Numbered from the stretch's first letter, positions 7,438 through 16,423 are shown. The stretch: DNA of 64,000 bases from Oscillospiraceae bacterium (GCA_025757845.1 CP107211.1:2604001-2668000); one strand, 5' to 3'. A program made the numbers and translations. The notes: generated from the letters alone by a model not told the origin.

Positions 7438-9357
7438 TCAGTTTTCGGCAAGGTTGCCGGTGTAGAGCTGGTAATACTTGCCCTTCTTGGCGATCAGCTC
7501 GTCGTGACTGCCGCGCTCGATGATGCGGCCCTGCTCCAGCACCACGATGCAGTCTGCATTGCGGACGGTGGACAGGCGGTGGGCGATGACGAAGCTGGTG
7601 CGGCCGTACATCAGGCCGTCCATGCCGCGCTGCACCAGTGCCTCGGTGCGGGTGTCGATGGAGGAAGTTGCCTCATCGAGGATCAGCACCGGCGGGTCGG
7701 CCACGGCGGCGCGGGCGATGGCCAGCAGCTGGCGCTGGCCCTGCGACAGATTGGCACCGTCGCCGGTCAGCATGGTGTTGTAGCCATCCGGCAGACGCTG
7801 GATGAAGCCGTCCGCGTTGGCCAGCTTGGCGGCGGCCATGCACTCTTCATCGCTGGCATCCAGACGGCCATAGCGGATGTTCTCCATGACCGTACCGGTG
7901 AACAGGTGCGTGTCCTGCAGCACGATGCCCAGCGAACGGCGCAGATCGGACTTTTTGATCTTATGGATGTTGATGCCGTCGTAGCGGATCTTGCCATCCT
8001 GAATATCGTAGAAGCGGTTGATCAGGTTGGTGATGGTGGTCTTGCCGGCACCGGTGGAGCCGACAAAGGCGATCTTCTGGCCCGGACGGCCATACAGGTT
8101 GATGTCGTGCAGCACCGTCTTTTCCGGCACATATCCGAAATCCACATCCGTGAAGGTGATGTCGCCTTCCAGTTTGTGGTAGGTGGTGGTGCCGTCGTGG
8201 TGGGGGTGCTTCCAGGCCCAGATGCCGGTGCGCTCCTCGGTCTCCACGAGGTTGTCCTCGCGGTCGTACTTGGCGTTCACGAGGGTCACATAGCCCTCAT
8301 CGGTCTCGCTGGGCTCGTCCATCATCTTAAAGATGCGCTCTGCACCGGCCAGCGCCATGATGACGCTGTTGGCCTGCATGGACACCTGACTGATGGGCAT
8401 ATTGAAGCCCTTGTTCAGACTGAGGAAGGCCACCACGGTGCCAAGGGTCATGCCGCCAACGCCGCCAACGGCCATGGCGGCACCCACCAGCGCGCACACG
8501 GCGTAGCTGATGTTGCCCAGCTGGGCGTTGACCGGCATCATGATGTTGGAGAAGGCGTTGGCCTGCTTGGAGCTCTCCTTTAGCTGGTCGTTCAGCTGGC
8601 GGAAGCCGTCAAGGGTCTGCTGCTCGTGGGTGAACACCTTGACCACCTTCTGGCCCTCCATCATCTCTTCGATGTAGCCGTTCACCTTGCCCAGATCCCG
8701 CTGCTGCTGCACGAAGTACTTACCGGAGCTTGCCGCGATCTTTTTGGAGCAGAAGAGCATCAGCGCCACCATGAGCATGGTAACGATGGTCAGCTGCCAG
8801 CTGAGCATACACATGCTGAAGAACACCGACACAATGGTGATGACGCTGGACACCAGCTGCGGGATGCTCTGGCTGATCATCTGGCGCAGGGTATCTACAT
8901 CGTTGGTGTACACGGACATGATATCGCCGTGGGGATGGGTGTCAAAATAGGAGATGGGCAGGCTTTCCATGTGGGTGAACAGCTTGGTGCGCAGGTTGCG
9001 CAGCGTGCCCTGCGTTACGTTGACCATAACGCGGGCATTGAGCCATGCGGCCAGAATACCCACAAGGTAGATGCAGCCCACCCGCATCAGTGCGCCGGCC
9101 AGCGGTGCAAAGCTGGGGTTCTGCTGGTGGGTCATGGGCACGATATAATCGTCCATCAAAGTCTGCAAAAACAGGCTGGCCTGCACATTGGCCAGCGCAC
9201 TGACCACGATGCAGATAAGCACAAGGATGCAGTGGGGCAGGTAGTTGCGGAACACTTCATCCATGATGCGCCGGAGCAGCTTGCCCGGGTTTTCCACCTT
9301 GGGGCGCGGGCCCCGTGCGCCCCGCGGGCCGGGGCCATGTACTTCTTTTACGGCCAT
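7438..9357 (-). CDS. ABC exporter subunit with catalytic NBD (heterodimer partner B)
   Basis: This 639-aa half-transporter has six membrane helices (about 40-340) and a nucleotide-binding domain. Walker A is GSTGAGKT (433-440), the signature LSQGQ (537-541), Walker B ends LILDE with catalytic E562, and the switch histidine is present in VIAHRLS. A charged insert (about 350-395) separates the two parts. ATG 9357 overlaps the upstream gene stop by one base (TAATG), so the two are translationally coupled. Family members export drugs, peptides or lipids; substrate unknown. Confidence 0.93.
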   Translation of the reverse strand: MAVKEVHGPGPRGARGPRPKVENPGKLLRRIMDEVFRNYLPHCILVLICIVVSALANVQASLFLQTLMDDYIVPMTHQQNPSFAPLAGALMRVGCIYLVGILAAWLNARVMVNVTQGTLRNLRTKLFTHMESLPISYFDTHPHGDIMSVYTNDVDTLRQMISQSIPQLVSSVITIVSVFFSMCMLSWQLTIVTMLMVALMLFCSKKIAASSGKYFVQQQRDLGKVNGYIEEMMEGQKVVKVFTHEQQTLDGFRQLNDQLKESSKQANAFSNIMMPVNAQLGNISYAVCALVGAAMAVGGVGGMTLGTVVAFLSLNKGFNMPISQVSMQANSVIMALAGAERIFKMMDEPSETDEGYVTLVNAKYDREDNLVETEERTGIWAWKHPHHDGTTTYHKLEGDITFTDVDFGYVPEKTVLHDINLYGRPGQKIAFVGSTGAGKTTITNLINRFYDIQDGKIRYDGINIHKIKKSDLRRSLGIVLQDTHLFTGTVMENIRYGRLDASDEECMAAAKLANADGFIQRLPDGYNTMLTGDGANLSQGQRQLLAIARAAVADPPVLILDEATSSIDTRTEALVQRGMDGLMYGRTSFVIAHRLSTVRNADCIVVLEQGRIIERGSHDELIAKKGKYYQLYTGNLAEN

Positions 9358-11108
9358 TACTGCGCACCTCCCTGCTTGTCGAAGTCGCCGCCGCCCTGGG
9401 TCTGGCTGTTGTAAACTTCCTGATAAATGGCGTTGGTCCTGAGCAGCTCCTCGTGGGTGCCCAGGCCGTTGATCTGGCCGTTGTCCAGCACCAGGATGCG
9501 GTCAGCATCCTGCACCGAGGAGATGCGCTGTGCAATGATGATCTTGGTGGTGCCGGGGATCTCTTCCCGGAAGGCCTTGCGGATCTTGGCGTCGGTGGCG
9601 GTGTCCACCGCGCTGGTGGAGTCGTCCAGGATCAGCACCTTGGGCTTGCGCAGCAGAGCGCGGGCGATGGTCAGGCGCTGCTTCTGGCCGCCGGACACGT
9701 TGGAGCCGCCCTGCTCGATCCAGGTATTGTACTTATCCGGGAAGCGCTCGATGAACTCATCCGCACAGGCCAGCTTTGCCATGCGGATGCACTCTTCCTC
9801 GGTAGCGTTGGCGTCGCCCCAGCGCAGGTTGTCGAGGATGGTGCCGCTGAACAGCACGTTCTTCTGCAGCACCATGGACACTTCGCGGCGCAGGACGTCC
9901 AGGTTGTAATCCCGCACATCCACGCCGCCCACCTTCACGGTGCCGCTTTCGGCGTCGTACAGGCGGGGGATCAGCTGCACCAGGCTGGACTTTGCACTGC
10001 CGGTGCCGCCAATGATGCCCAGCGTCTCGCCGGGCTGGATGGAAAAGGTGATATCGTTCAGCACCGGACGGCCCGAACCATGCTTATATTGAAAGGAAAC
10101 ATGGTCGAACTCGATGCTGCCGTCCTTCACCTGCTGCACCGGCTGCTTGGCCGGGGGCAGGTCGGTGGTCTCGTCCAGCACTTCCACGATACGCTTGGCG
10201 GAAGCGGCCGACATGGCGATCATCACAAAGACCATGCTCAGCATCATCAGAGCCATGAGGATGTTCATGATGTACCCGAACAGGGCGTTGAGCTGACCGG
10301 TGGTGATGGCACCATGCAGCACATATTTGGCACCCAGCCAGCTCAGGGCGATGTTGCAGCCGTAAACGGCGGTGAGCATGGCAGGGTTGTTGAAGCTCAG
10401 GCGGCTCTCAGCCTTGACGAACTGGTTGTACAGGCTCTCGCAGGCCTTGGTGTACTTCTCGTTCTCAAAGCCCTCACGCACAAAGCTCTTGACCACACGG
10501 ATGGCGGACACATTCTCCTGCACCGAGGCGTTGAGGTTGTCGTAGTTCTTGAACACGCGGTCAAAGATGTGGAAGGTGGGGATCATGATGCTGGCCAGCA
10601 CCGCCACCAGAAAGACTACCGCCACCACGAACACCAGCGACAACGGGCCGCCGATGACCACAGCCATGAACAGCGCGAACACCAGATGCACCGGGGCACG
10701 CACGCACATGCGCTCGATCATCTGGAACGCATTCTGCACGTTGGTCACGTCGGTGGTCATACGGGTGACAAGGCCCGCCGTGGAGAACTTGTCGATGTTG
10801 GAGAAGGAATAGTGCTGGATGTTCTCATACATGGCATCGCGCAGATTGCCGGCAAAGCCGGTGGATGCCTCGGCGGCATATTTACCGGCCAGAACGCCCA
10901 GCAGCAGCGCAATGGCTGCCACAAGAAAGGTGAGCAGACCATACTTGACGATGGCGTGCATATCGCCCTTTTCAATGCCCAGGTCAATGATAAAGGCCAT
11001 GATGGTGGGCAGCAGCACATCCATCACGGCTTCCAGGGCTGCAAAGAGCGGTGTCAGGACTGCGGCGCGTTTGTACTCGCCCAGATGTGACACGAGCTTT
11101 TTGATCAT
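9357..11108 (-). CDS. ABC exporter subunit with degenerate NBD (heterodimer partner A)
   Basis: This 583-aa half-transporter has six membrane helices (about 15-310). Its NBD deviates from consensus: Walker A reads GGTGSAKSS (367-375), the catalytic glutamate after Walker B is Asp (D496 in LILDD), and the switch histidine is Gln (Q526 in IIAQR). The signature VSGGQ (471-475) is canonical. This is the pattern of heterodimeric exporters such as BmrCD, LmrCD or TM287/288, with one inactive ATP site built from this NBD and the LSQGQ of its partner. GGAGGTAAC precedes ATG 11108. Confidence 0.93.
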   Translation of the reverse strand: MIKKLVSHLGEYKRAAVLTPLFAALEAVMDVLLPTIMAFIIDLGIEKGDMHAIVKYGLLTFLVAAIALLLGVLAGKYAAEASTGFAGNLRDAMYENIQHYSFSNIDKFSTAGLVTRMTTDVTNVQNAFQMIERMCVRAPVHLVFALFMAVVIGGPLSLVFVVAVVFLVAVLASIMIPTFHIFDRVFKNYDNLNASVQENVSAIRVVKSFVREGFENEKYTKACESLYNQFVKAESRLSFNNPAMLTAVYGCNIALSWLGAKYVLHGAITTGQLNALFGYIMNILMALMMLSMVFVMIAMSAASAKRIVEVLDETTDLPPAKQPVQQVKDGSIEFDHVSFQYKHGSGRPVLNDITFSIQPGETLGIIGGTGSAKSSLVQLIPRLYDAESGTVKVGGVDVRDYNLDVLRREVSMVLQKNVLFSGTILDNLRWGDANATEEECIRMAKLACADEFIERFPDKYNTWIEQGGSNVSGGQKQRLTIARALLRKPKVLILDDSTSAVDTATDAKIRKAFREEIPGTTKIIIAQRISSVQDADRILVLDNGQINGLGTHEELLRTNAIYQEVYNSQTQGGGDFDKQGGAQ

Positions 11109-11150
11109 CTGAGTTACCTCCTGTTAATTTTATTTGTTTGGTACAGAACA

Positions 11151-11178
11151 ATTCTATACAAAACAGATTTAATGTCAA
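11151..11178 (-). promoter_or_regulatory. ABC exporter promoter
   Basis: On the minus strand TTGACA (11173-11178) and TAGAAT (11151-11156) are spaced 16 nt. AGAA-TTG-TTCT overlaps the -10 and start region and resembles the AT-rich palindrome in the marR leader, so MarR binding is plausible. Confidence 0.7.
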
Positions 11179-11257
11179 GATGTTTGCAAAACTTTCGGAA
11201 ATTGTTCATAATTAACATTTTCACAAACATCTTTTCGGCGTTTTGACAAGAGTCGAA

Positions 11258-11413
11258 CCCTCTCCGTCATGGCTTGCGCCGTGCCAGCTCTCCCGAAAGG
11301 GAGAGCTTTTGTCTGCTCCGGGAAAGCAGCTTTTCACCGGAAAAGAAAATCCAAAAATATCGCCCAAAAAGCCCCCCTCGGGGGAGCTGCTGAGCGCAGC
11401 GAAACTGAGAGGG
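11258..11413. repeat. Interspersed hairpin repeat pair (CCCTCTC...GAGAGGG)
   Basis: Two related hairpin units in opposite orientation occupy this stretch: 11258-11306, containing AGCTCTCCC-GAAA-GGGAGAGCT, and 11371-11413, ending GAGAGGG. A second, differently arranged pair lies at 35385-35514. The unit at 11371-11390 gives the MarR gene a minus-strand terminator (GGGGGGC then TTTTTT). The family looks like a short non-autonomous or REP-like element. Confidence 0.65.
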
Positions 11414-11414
11414 T

Positions 11415-11897
11415 TTACTTCAGCGCGTCCCGCAGCTTGTTCAGCAGCCGGAGCAGCTCGGCGTTTTCCTCTTCCGTCAGCAGATTGGCCACATAGTCGT
11501 CCGTCTGGTGGAAGGAGAGGATGGTGTTTTCATGGAAGCGGACGCCCTCTTCCGTCAGCACCAGCTGTTTCAGCCGGGCATCCTGCGGCACGCTCTGGCG
11601 CTGGATGTAGCCCTTGCGCTCCATCAGCTGCAGGATGTTGGTCACGGTGGAGCGGGTAATGGAAAACTCCCGCTCAATGTCCCGCTGAAACACCTGCTCC
11701 TCCCGGTGCCGGTAAAGATACCCGATGATCCAACCGTGCATCGGGGTGGCCTGCTCCACACCGTTGGCGCGGGCAAACTGGTTGATCTTGCGGAAGATCA
11801 GGTTGTCCACCCGGCGGATCTGGGCCGGGATGACCTGCGGCCCCTCCCAGGGCGGATCCCCGTGGTCTCTGCATTCGTTCTGTTTTTCGTCACACAT
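11415..11897 (-). CDS. MarR-family transcriptional regulator
   Basis: This 160-aa protein has the MarR winged-helix core: HGWIIGYLYRHREEQVFQRDIEREFSI leads into the recognition helix TRSTVTNILQLMERKGYI and the wing with RQSVPQDARLKQLVLTEEG. It lies just upstream of, and on the same strand as, the heterodimeric ABC exporter. It is probably the local repressor of that exporter and of itself, as with many drug-responsive MarR/ABC pairs. The hairpin repeat between them gives each unit its own transcript end and start. Confidence 0.9.
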   Translation of the reverse strand: MCDEKQNECRDHGDPPWEGPQVIPAQIRRVDNLIFRKINQFARANGVEQATPMHGWIIGYLYRHREEQVFQRDIEREFSITRSTVTNILQLMERKGYIQRQSVPQDARLKQLVLTEEGVRFHENTILSFHQTDDYVANLLTEEENAELLRLLNKLRDALK

Positions 11898-11964
11898 ACG
11901 ATCGGTTCCTTCTGAATTGTTTTTTGCTCAAACTGTTTTCTATAAAACTGTTCGATATGAGACT

Positions 11965-11993
11965 ATTGTAATCCCACTGTCCCTGTTTGTCAA
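11965..11993 (-). promoter_or_regulatory. marR promoter and candidate operator
   Basis: On the minus strand TTGACA (11988-11993) and TACAAT (11965-11970) are spaced 17 nt. Downstream, around 11926-11950, the palindrome GTTTT-ATAG-AAAAC is flanked by repeated AACAGTTT, a good candidate for MarR autoregulation. Confidence 0.78.
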
Positions 11994-11999
11994 GGGCAG

Positions 12000-12028
12000 C
12001 AAAAAAGACTTCTCCCAAAGGAGAAGCC
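12000..12028 (-). terminator. Terminator of glycerophosphodiesterase gene
   Basis: A 9-bp stem (12007-12015 with 12020-12028) is followed on the minus strand by TTTTTTG. It abuts the marR promoter. Confidence 0.85.
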
Positions 12029-12043
12029 TTTCCGATCTCTGTG

Positions 12044-13027
12044 TCACTGATTTTCTTCCACCCATTCCCGCACGCGGTCAGGGCGGTTGGTCACGATGCA
12101 GTCCGGCCCCAGGGGCAGCAGGCTCCGGACAGCCTTTTCCGTGTCCACGGTCCACAGGGCCACCTTGACCCCCATGGCCTGCAGCTTGGCGATGAAGCCC
12201 GGGTTGCTGTAGGCGGTGTGGTATTCGCAGCTGACGTACTCCGGCGCAAAGTCCAGGCTTTTGACATAGGCCACCGGGTTGTGCTGGTCGGCCAGATGCT
12301 TTGCCACCGCCTGCAGGCTCTCCCCGGGGAAGTTTGCCCGCAGCATGCTCACCTTGTCGTTCACCCAGCGGGTCATCCAGCCGTTTTCCTCATCCGGGTC
12401 CATGCCCGCATCCACCGGCAGGGCGGCCAGTTCTTCGTCCAGCGCCGCTTCCTCATCCTCCATGCCGTTCACCAGGCCCAGGTCCTTCCAGATGACCGGC
12501 GGCGGCAGCACCATGCTCTCGAATGCGCCGTACAGCAGCACGCCCACCCGCAGTTCCGGCATCAGCGCCTTGGCCTGCCGCAGCAGGTCGTGGTTGAACG
12601 AAATAAGGACCAGTCGGTCGGCGATGTCTGCCGCGCGGATGGCATCCACCACACCGGACACAAAAGCCGGGTCGTTGTCCATGGTGGATTTCATTTCCAG
12701 CTGGACCGCGCAGCCCTCCATGCTCCTGCACAGGGCCAGTGCCTCGGCCAGGGTGGCGATCTTCTCATCTTTATAGGCAGCGTCCTTCCAGCTGCCGAAG
12801 TCCAGGTCCTTCAGCTCGCCTTCGGTCATATCGTAGATACGGCCGGAAATATCGGTGTGCAGGTCGATGATATAGTCGTGGTGGATCACAAGGCCGCCGT
12901 CCAGCGTCTTTTGTACGTCCATTTCCACACCGTCGGCCCCGATCTCCATCGCCTTGCGGAAAGCCGCCAGCGTGTTTTCCGGTGCCAGGTAGGATGCACC
13001 ACGGTGCGCAATGATCTGAGGTATCAT
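12044..13027 (-). CDS. Glycerophosphodiester phosphodiesterase
   Basis: This 327-aa GDPD-family enzyme hydrolyses glycerophosphodiesters to glycerol-3-phosphate and an alcohol. Catalytic features are IAHRG (H8), PENT (E17, N18), DGVEMDVQKT and the HHD box. There is no signal peptide, so it should be cytosolic. I start at ATG 13027 because AAAGGAAAA precedes it and MIPQIIAHRG is the usual N-terminus. The segment at about 205-260 (MEDEEAALDEELAAL, EENGWMTRWV) is longer than in short GDPDs. It has its own promoter and terminator. Confidence 0.92.
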   Translation of the reverse strand: MIPQIIAHRGASYLAPENTLAAFRKAMEIGADGVEMDVQKTLDGGLVIHHDYIIDLHTDISGRIYDMTEGELKDLDFGSWKDAAYKDEKIATLAEALALCRSMEGCAVQLEMKSTMDNDPAFVSGVVDAIRAADIADRLVLISFNHDLLRQAKALMPELRVGVLLYGAFESMVLPPPVIWKDLGLVNGMEDEEAALDEELAALPVDAGMDPDEENGWMTRWVNDKVSMLRANFPGESLQAVAKHLADQHNPVAYVKSLDFAPEYVSCEYHTAYSNPGFIAKLQAMGVKVALWTVDTEKAVRSLLPLGPDCIVTNRPDRVREWVEENQ

Positions 13028-13069
13028 AAGCAGAATTTTCCTTTCTGTACAGCAAAGCTGCCGCCTTTC

Positions 13070-13098
13070 AGCATACCCTATCCGCCGGGCTGTGTCCA
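13070..13098 (-). promoter_or_regulatory. Promoter of the glycerophosphodiesterase gene
   Basis: On the minus strand TGGACA (13093-13098) and TATGCT (13070-13075) are spaced 17 nt. The rest of the 312-nt gap to purC contains AT-rich sequence and a TACAAT at 13275-13280 that may be the purC -10 with a poor -35 (TTTCAA, 13252-13257). Confidence 0.6.
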
Positions 13099-13339
13099 TC
13101 TGCGCATTCCACAAAAAAGCGGGTCGTTTTTTGTCTCATTCGCGCTGAAAGTACGACTTTTATCGTCAAAACGACGAATTCATCCGATGATTTTTGCACA
13201 TTTTTCACGAGAAATTTGCAAAACGCGGGGCAAATCTCTCCCATCTGTTTCTTTCAAACCGGCAGCGGGCATGGTACAATAGTGCTGTAAGGATGTGCCG
13301 CGCCCGGCGGCCGGAAAAAGGGAAATGGAGTGTTTGACT

Positions 13340-14209
13340 ATGACTGCATTCAAGCCCATCAAAGAAGGCAAAGTCCGTGAAATTTACGACAATGGCGACA
13401 GCCTGATCATGGTTGCCACCGACCGCATTTCTGCGTTTGATGTCATCCTGAAAAACAAGGTGACCAAAAAGGGCACTGTGCTCACCCAGATGAGCAAGTT
13501 CTGGTTCGACTATACCAAGGATCTGCTGCCCAACCATATGCTGAGCGTGGACGTGAAGGATATGCCGGAGTTCTTCCGGCAGCCCCAGTTCGACGGCAAC
13601 AGCATGCTGTGCCGCAAGCTGACCATGCTGCCCATCGAGTGCATCGTGCGCGGCTACATCACCGGCAGCGGCTGGGCCAGCTACCAAAAGACCGGCAAGG
13701 TGTGCGGCATCCAGCTGCCCGAGGGCCTGCAGGAGTCCCAGAAGCTGCCGGAGCCCATCTACACCCCCTCCACCAAGGCAGAGATCGGCGACCACGACGA
13801 GAACATCTCCTACGAGCGCAGCATTGAAGTGCTGGAAAAGCAGTTCCCCGGCCACGGCCTGGAGTACGCCACTAAGCTCCGGGACTACACCATCGCTCTG
13901 TACAAGAAGTGCGCAGAGTATGCCCTGACCCGCGGCATCATCATTGCCGACACCAAGTTCGAGTTTGGTCTGGACGAGGATGGCAACGTGGTGCTGGGCG
14001 ACGAGATGCTCACCCCGGATTCCTCCCGCTTCTGGCCGCTGGAGGGCTATGAGCCGGGCCACGGCCAGCCCTCTTTCGACAAGCAGTTCGTCCGTGACTG
14101 GCTGAAGGCCCATCCGGACAGCAACTACGACCTGCCCCAGGACGTGATCGACAAGACCATCGCCAAGTATCTGGAGGCCTATGAGCTGCTGACCGGCAAG
14201 AAGCTGTAA
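13340..14209 (+). CDS. purC: Phosphoribosylaminoimidazole-succinocarboxamide synthase
   Basis: This 289-aa SAICAR synthetase joins aspartate to CAIR with ATP in purine biosynthesis. Signature regions are IKEGKVREIY, RGYITGSGW and IIADTKFEFG, followed by DEMLTPDSSRFW. The length suits the longer clostridial/eukaryote-like form. ATG 13340 is chosen over an upstream in-frame ATG because MTAFKPIKEGK is the conserved start and GGAG lies 9 nt before it. It stands alone here; purA is elsewhere in the window. Confidence 0.96.
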   Translation: MTAFKPIKEGKVREIYDNGDSLIMVATDRISAFDVILKNKVTKKGTVLTQMSKFWFDYTKDLLPNHMLSVDVKDMPEFFRQPQFDGNSMLCRKLTMLPIECIVRGYITGSGWASYQKTGKVCGIQLPEGLQESQKLPEPIYTPSTKAEIGDHDENISYERSIEVLEKQFPGHGLEYATKLRDYTIALYKKCAEYALTRGIIIADTKFEFGLDEDGNVVLGDEMLTPDSSRFWPLEGYEPGHGQPSFDKQFVRDWLKAHPDSNYDLPQDVIDKTIAKYLEAYELLTGKKL

Positions 14210-14226
14210 GCTCTTTTTCAACAAGC

Positions 14227-14264
14227 AACGCGCCCGCTGTGGAAAACTCCGCAGCGGGCGCGTT
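14227..14264 (+). terminator. Terminator of purC
   Basis: A 13-bp stem (14227-14239 with 14252-14264) is followed by TTCAGTTTTTA. It separates purC from the converging membrane-protein gene. Confidence 0.8.
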
Positions 14265-14272
14265 TTCAGTTT

Positions 14273-15130
14273 TTATACAGCCGCCTCTGGCTCGGCCTCT
14301 TCGCTGGGCGCAGTGTCCTCTTCCGGCTCATTTTCTTCGTCCAGCAGATACTGCACTTCGACCTGCCGTTCCATCTCATCCGCGGTCCAGTCCAGCTGCA
14401 CCGTGCCGTCCAGTTCCAGCGTGTACTGTTCCACACGCTGCAGGGTACCGGAATCCAGGCTCTGGCCCGGGTCATTGTCCGGCGACCATGTGATGCGCAG
14501 TTCATCCGGCTGCAGGGTGCCAGCCCGCACCGTACCGGCCACGCTGCGGCAGTCCTGCGCAAAGGCTCCGGTGCTGTCGTAGGGGCCATACAGCATCACG
14601 GTCAGGCTCAGGTGCCCGTCACTTGGCTGCAGCTCCTGCAGGTCATCCACGCTGTTGGCGTAAAGATACAGGTCGGTGTACACATCCCGCAGGCGGAGGT
14701 CCGGGTTTTCCTTCCGGAGGGCCTCATACACCTGTGTGGTGTACGCCTTGCTCAACTTCATCTCGTTCTGTCCGCGGGCAGGGTCGATCCTGCTCCACAC
14801 CATGGGCAGAAAGCTCAGGCACATACAAACTGCGATGAGCCCCAGACAGACCAGCACCGAGACAAAATCGTACTTCCAGCGGCCCGGCCGGGCGGCGAAG
14901 AACAGCACCTCACATCCCAGCAGCACCAGGGCTGCCGCCGGGGCGATGCGCACCACCAGCTGCCAGTCAAAGCCCGGCACAAAGTAATAACACAGGAAGA
15001 AGATGCCCGCTGCGATCAGGCAGGCGCCCATCGTCAGGCTGCCCACCCGGCGGCGGGGGGCGTCCTGCAGCTTTGCAGCTTCCGGCCGGGTTTCCGGCTC
15101 CGTCGCTGCCGTCTTATTCAGTTCGTCCAT
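14273..15130 (-). CDS. Membrane protein of the sigma-factor operon, function unknown
   Basis: This 285-aa protein has a proline- and charge-rich cytosolic start, three or four hydrophobic segments in about residues 32-115 (LTMGACLIAAGIFFLCYYF, PAAALVLLGCEVLF, VLVCLGLIAVCMCLSF), then a soluble domain and an acidic tail. The first segment resembles the LiaI/DUF5668 transmembrane module of envelope-stress operons. ATG 15130 overlaps the upstream gene by 17 nt, with GGAGGG just ahead. It is the last gene of a sigma/anti-sigma operon, so a role in envelope sensing is inferred. Confidence 0.65.
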   Translation of the reverse strand: MDELNKTAATEPETRPEAAKLQDAPRRRVGSLTMGACLIAAGIFFLCYYFVPGFDWQLVVRIAPAAALVLLGCEVLFFAARPGRWKYDFVSVLVCLGLIAVCMCLSFLPMVWSRIDPARGQNEMKLSKAYTTQVYEALRKENPDLRLRDVYTDLYLYANSVDDLQELQPSDGHLSLTVMLYGPYDSTGAFAQDCRSVAGTVRAGTLQPDELRITWSPDNDPGQSLDSGTLQRVEQYTLELDGTVQLDWTADEMERQVEVQYLLDEENEPEEDTAPSEEAEPEAAV

Positions 15131-15842
15131 CGTCGCCCTCCGCATTCTCCGGCTGTTCCGGCTCTTCGGGGTCCTCCGGGGTCACCGGGTCGCCCAGCAG
15201 AGCGCTGAGCTTCGGCATGGCAAAGTCTGCGGTTTCCTCCGGGGCTTCCGGTGCATCGGCTTCGGCTGCGGTGTACTCGCGGAAGTCCTCGTCCTCCGGT
15301 TCCTCTGCCTTTTTGCAGTGCACCTTTTTGCCCTTGGGGCCGCGCACCAGCCACAGGCCGCAGACGATGAGGGCCACGCAGGTCACGATCTGGGGCAGCT
15401 CATCCAGCATCAGATAGAAGGCGCGGAACACAGGGTTGTTCTGGCCCCAGCGCCACATCACATCGCCGAACACCCGCATGATGACGTTCTCGTAGGCCAC
15501 CAGGCCGCCCAGGGCAATGAGGCCCCAGCCCAGCAACTTGTGGCTGTCCATCATGAAGTCCTGCATCCGCTTGTCTTTCCAGTTGATGTGCACCAGATAG
15601 TCGTCTGCCGGGGCATTCTCCGCGATGATCTGGGCGCGGAGGTTGAAGGTATCGAAAAAGCTGTACATATACACCACGATGCAGCCGACTACCAGCGCAT
15701 CCAGCCCCGTGGCGCTGCCTACGATAATAAACAGGCAGAACATGGTGATGAGCGAGAGTCCCCGCTTCATATAGCCCTGATACATCTGGCCCGCGCCGGG
15801 GATGCAGGCAAACAGCAGGGTCAGGATTCCGTTTTTCTTCAT
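15114..15842 (-). CDS. TM2-domain-like membrane protein with acidic tail
   Basis: This 242-aa protein begins MKKNGILTLLFACIPGAGQMYQGYMKRG. The PGAGQMYQG hairpin is typical of TM2-like small membrane modules. More hydrophobic segments follow to about residue 165, then a long Glu/Pro-rich cytosolic tail. ATG 15842 follows the anti-sigma stop by 11 nt, with GAGGGA as ribosome site. It is in an operon with an ECF sigma factor and its anti-sigma factor, but its task is unknown. Confidence 0.7.
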   Translation of the reverse strand: MKKNGILTLLFACIPGAGQMYQGYMKRGLSLITMFCLFIIVGSATGLDALVVGCIVVYMYSFFDTFNLRAQIIAENAPADDYLVHINWKDKRMQDFMMDSHKLLGWGLIALGGLVAYENVIMRVFGDVMWRWGQNNPVFRAFYLMLDELPQIVTCVALIVCGLWLVRGPKGKKVHCKKAEEPEDEDFREYTAAEADAPEAPEETADFAMPKLSALLGDPVTPEDPEEPEQPENAEGDDGRTE

Positions 15843-15853
15843 AGTCGATTCCC

Positions 15854-16423
15854 TCATTTCTTCTGGTTGGAAACGGCAGCTTCAGGCTCTGCCGCAGATT
15901 CGTTTTTACCGAACAGCAGGCTGTCCAGCGTGCCGGTCAGCTTCTGGGACAGGGTCGGCTTCGGCTCCCGGTCCTGAACCGGCTTGCCCAGCTGTTCCGG
16001 CTGGGTAGGGGTCCGCTGGTCATCCTGCACCGGCTGGCCCAGCATCGGCAGCTGGTCCGGCTGGGTCTGGCTGGTGGAGGGCATCCAGGTCTTAAGGTCC
16101 CGGGTGCCTTCCAGGATCTGGGTCACAGTGCCGCTGCGCCACATGGTCAGCGCCAGCACCGCCGCCACAGCGGCTACGGCAGCCCGGCCCCAGGTGTTCT
16201 GCATCAGCCGCACCCAGATGGTGCCCATCACCGCCCCGCGGGCGGAGCGCGGCGGCTCTTCCAGCACATCGGCGGTGAGCAGGGCTGTGTACCGGTCCAT
16301 GCACTTGTCGCAGTAGGACAGGTGCTCGGCGGCTTCCAGCCTGCCCAGCTCGTCCAGCTGCCCGCCGATGACGGCGTGCAGCCCTTCCTCGGTCAGGCAT
16401 CCGTTCTGATCAAACAGTTCCAT
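15854..16423 (-). CDS. Zinc-finger anti-sigma factor, membrane-anchored
   Basis: This 189-aa protein has an N-terminal ZAS-type motif H34-xxx-C38-xx-C41 (EHLSYCDKC), one transmembrane helix near residues 79-97 (GRAAVAAVAAVLALTMW) and a proline/glutamine-rich extracytoplasmic part. Such proteins hold an ECF sigma factor at the membrane until a signal releases it. It starts 14 nt inside the sigma gene, the common sigma/anti-sigma arrangement. The signal is not visible. Confidence 0.85.
   Translation of the reverse strand: MELFDQNGCLTEEGLHAVIGGQLDELGRLEAAEHLSYCDKCMDRYTALLTADVLEEPPRSARGAVMGTIWVRLMQNTWGRAAVAAVAAVLALTMWRSGTVTQILEGTRDLKTWMPSTSQTQPDQLPMLGQPVQDDQRTPTQPEQLGKPVQDREPKPTLSQKLTGTLDSLLFGKNESAAEPEAAVSNQKK

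Noticed and set aside
9315..11090. Long plus-strand frame opposite the ABC exporter gene
   Set aside because: His/Gln-rich shadow without domains; the minus-strand exporter motifs are unambiguous.
14227..14264. Bidirectional use of the purC terminator
   Set aside because: The minus-strand exit lacks a T-run, so I assign it to purC only.
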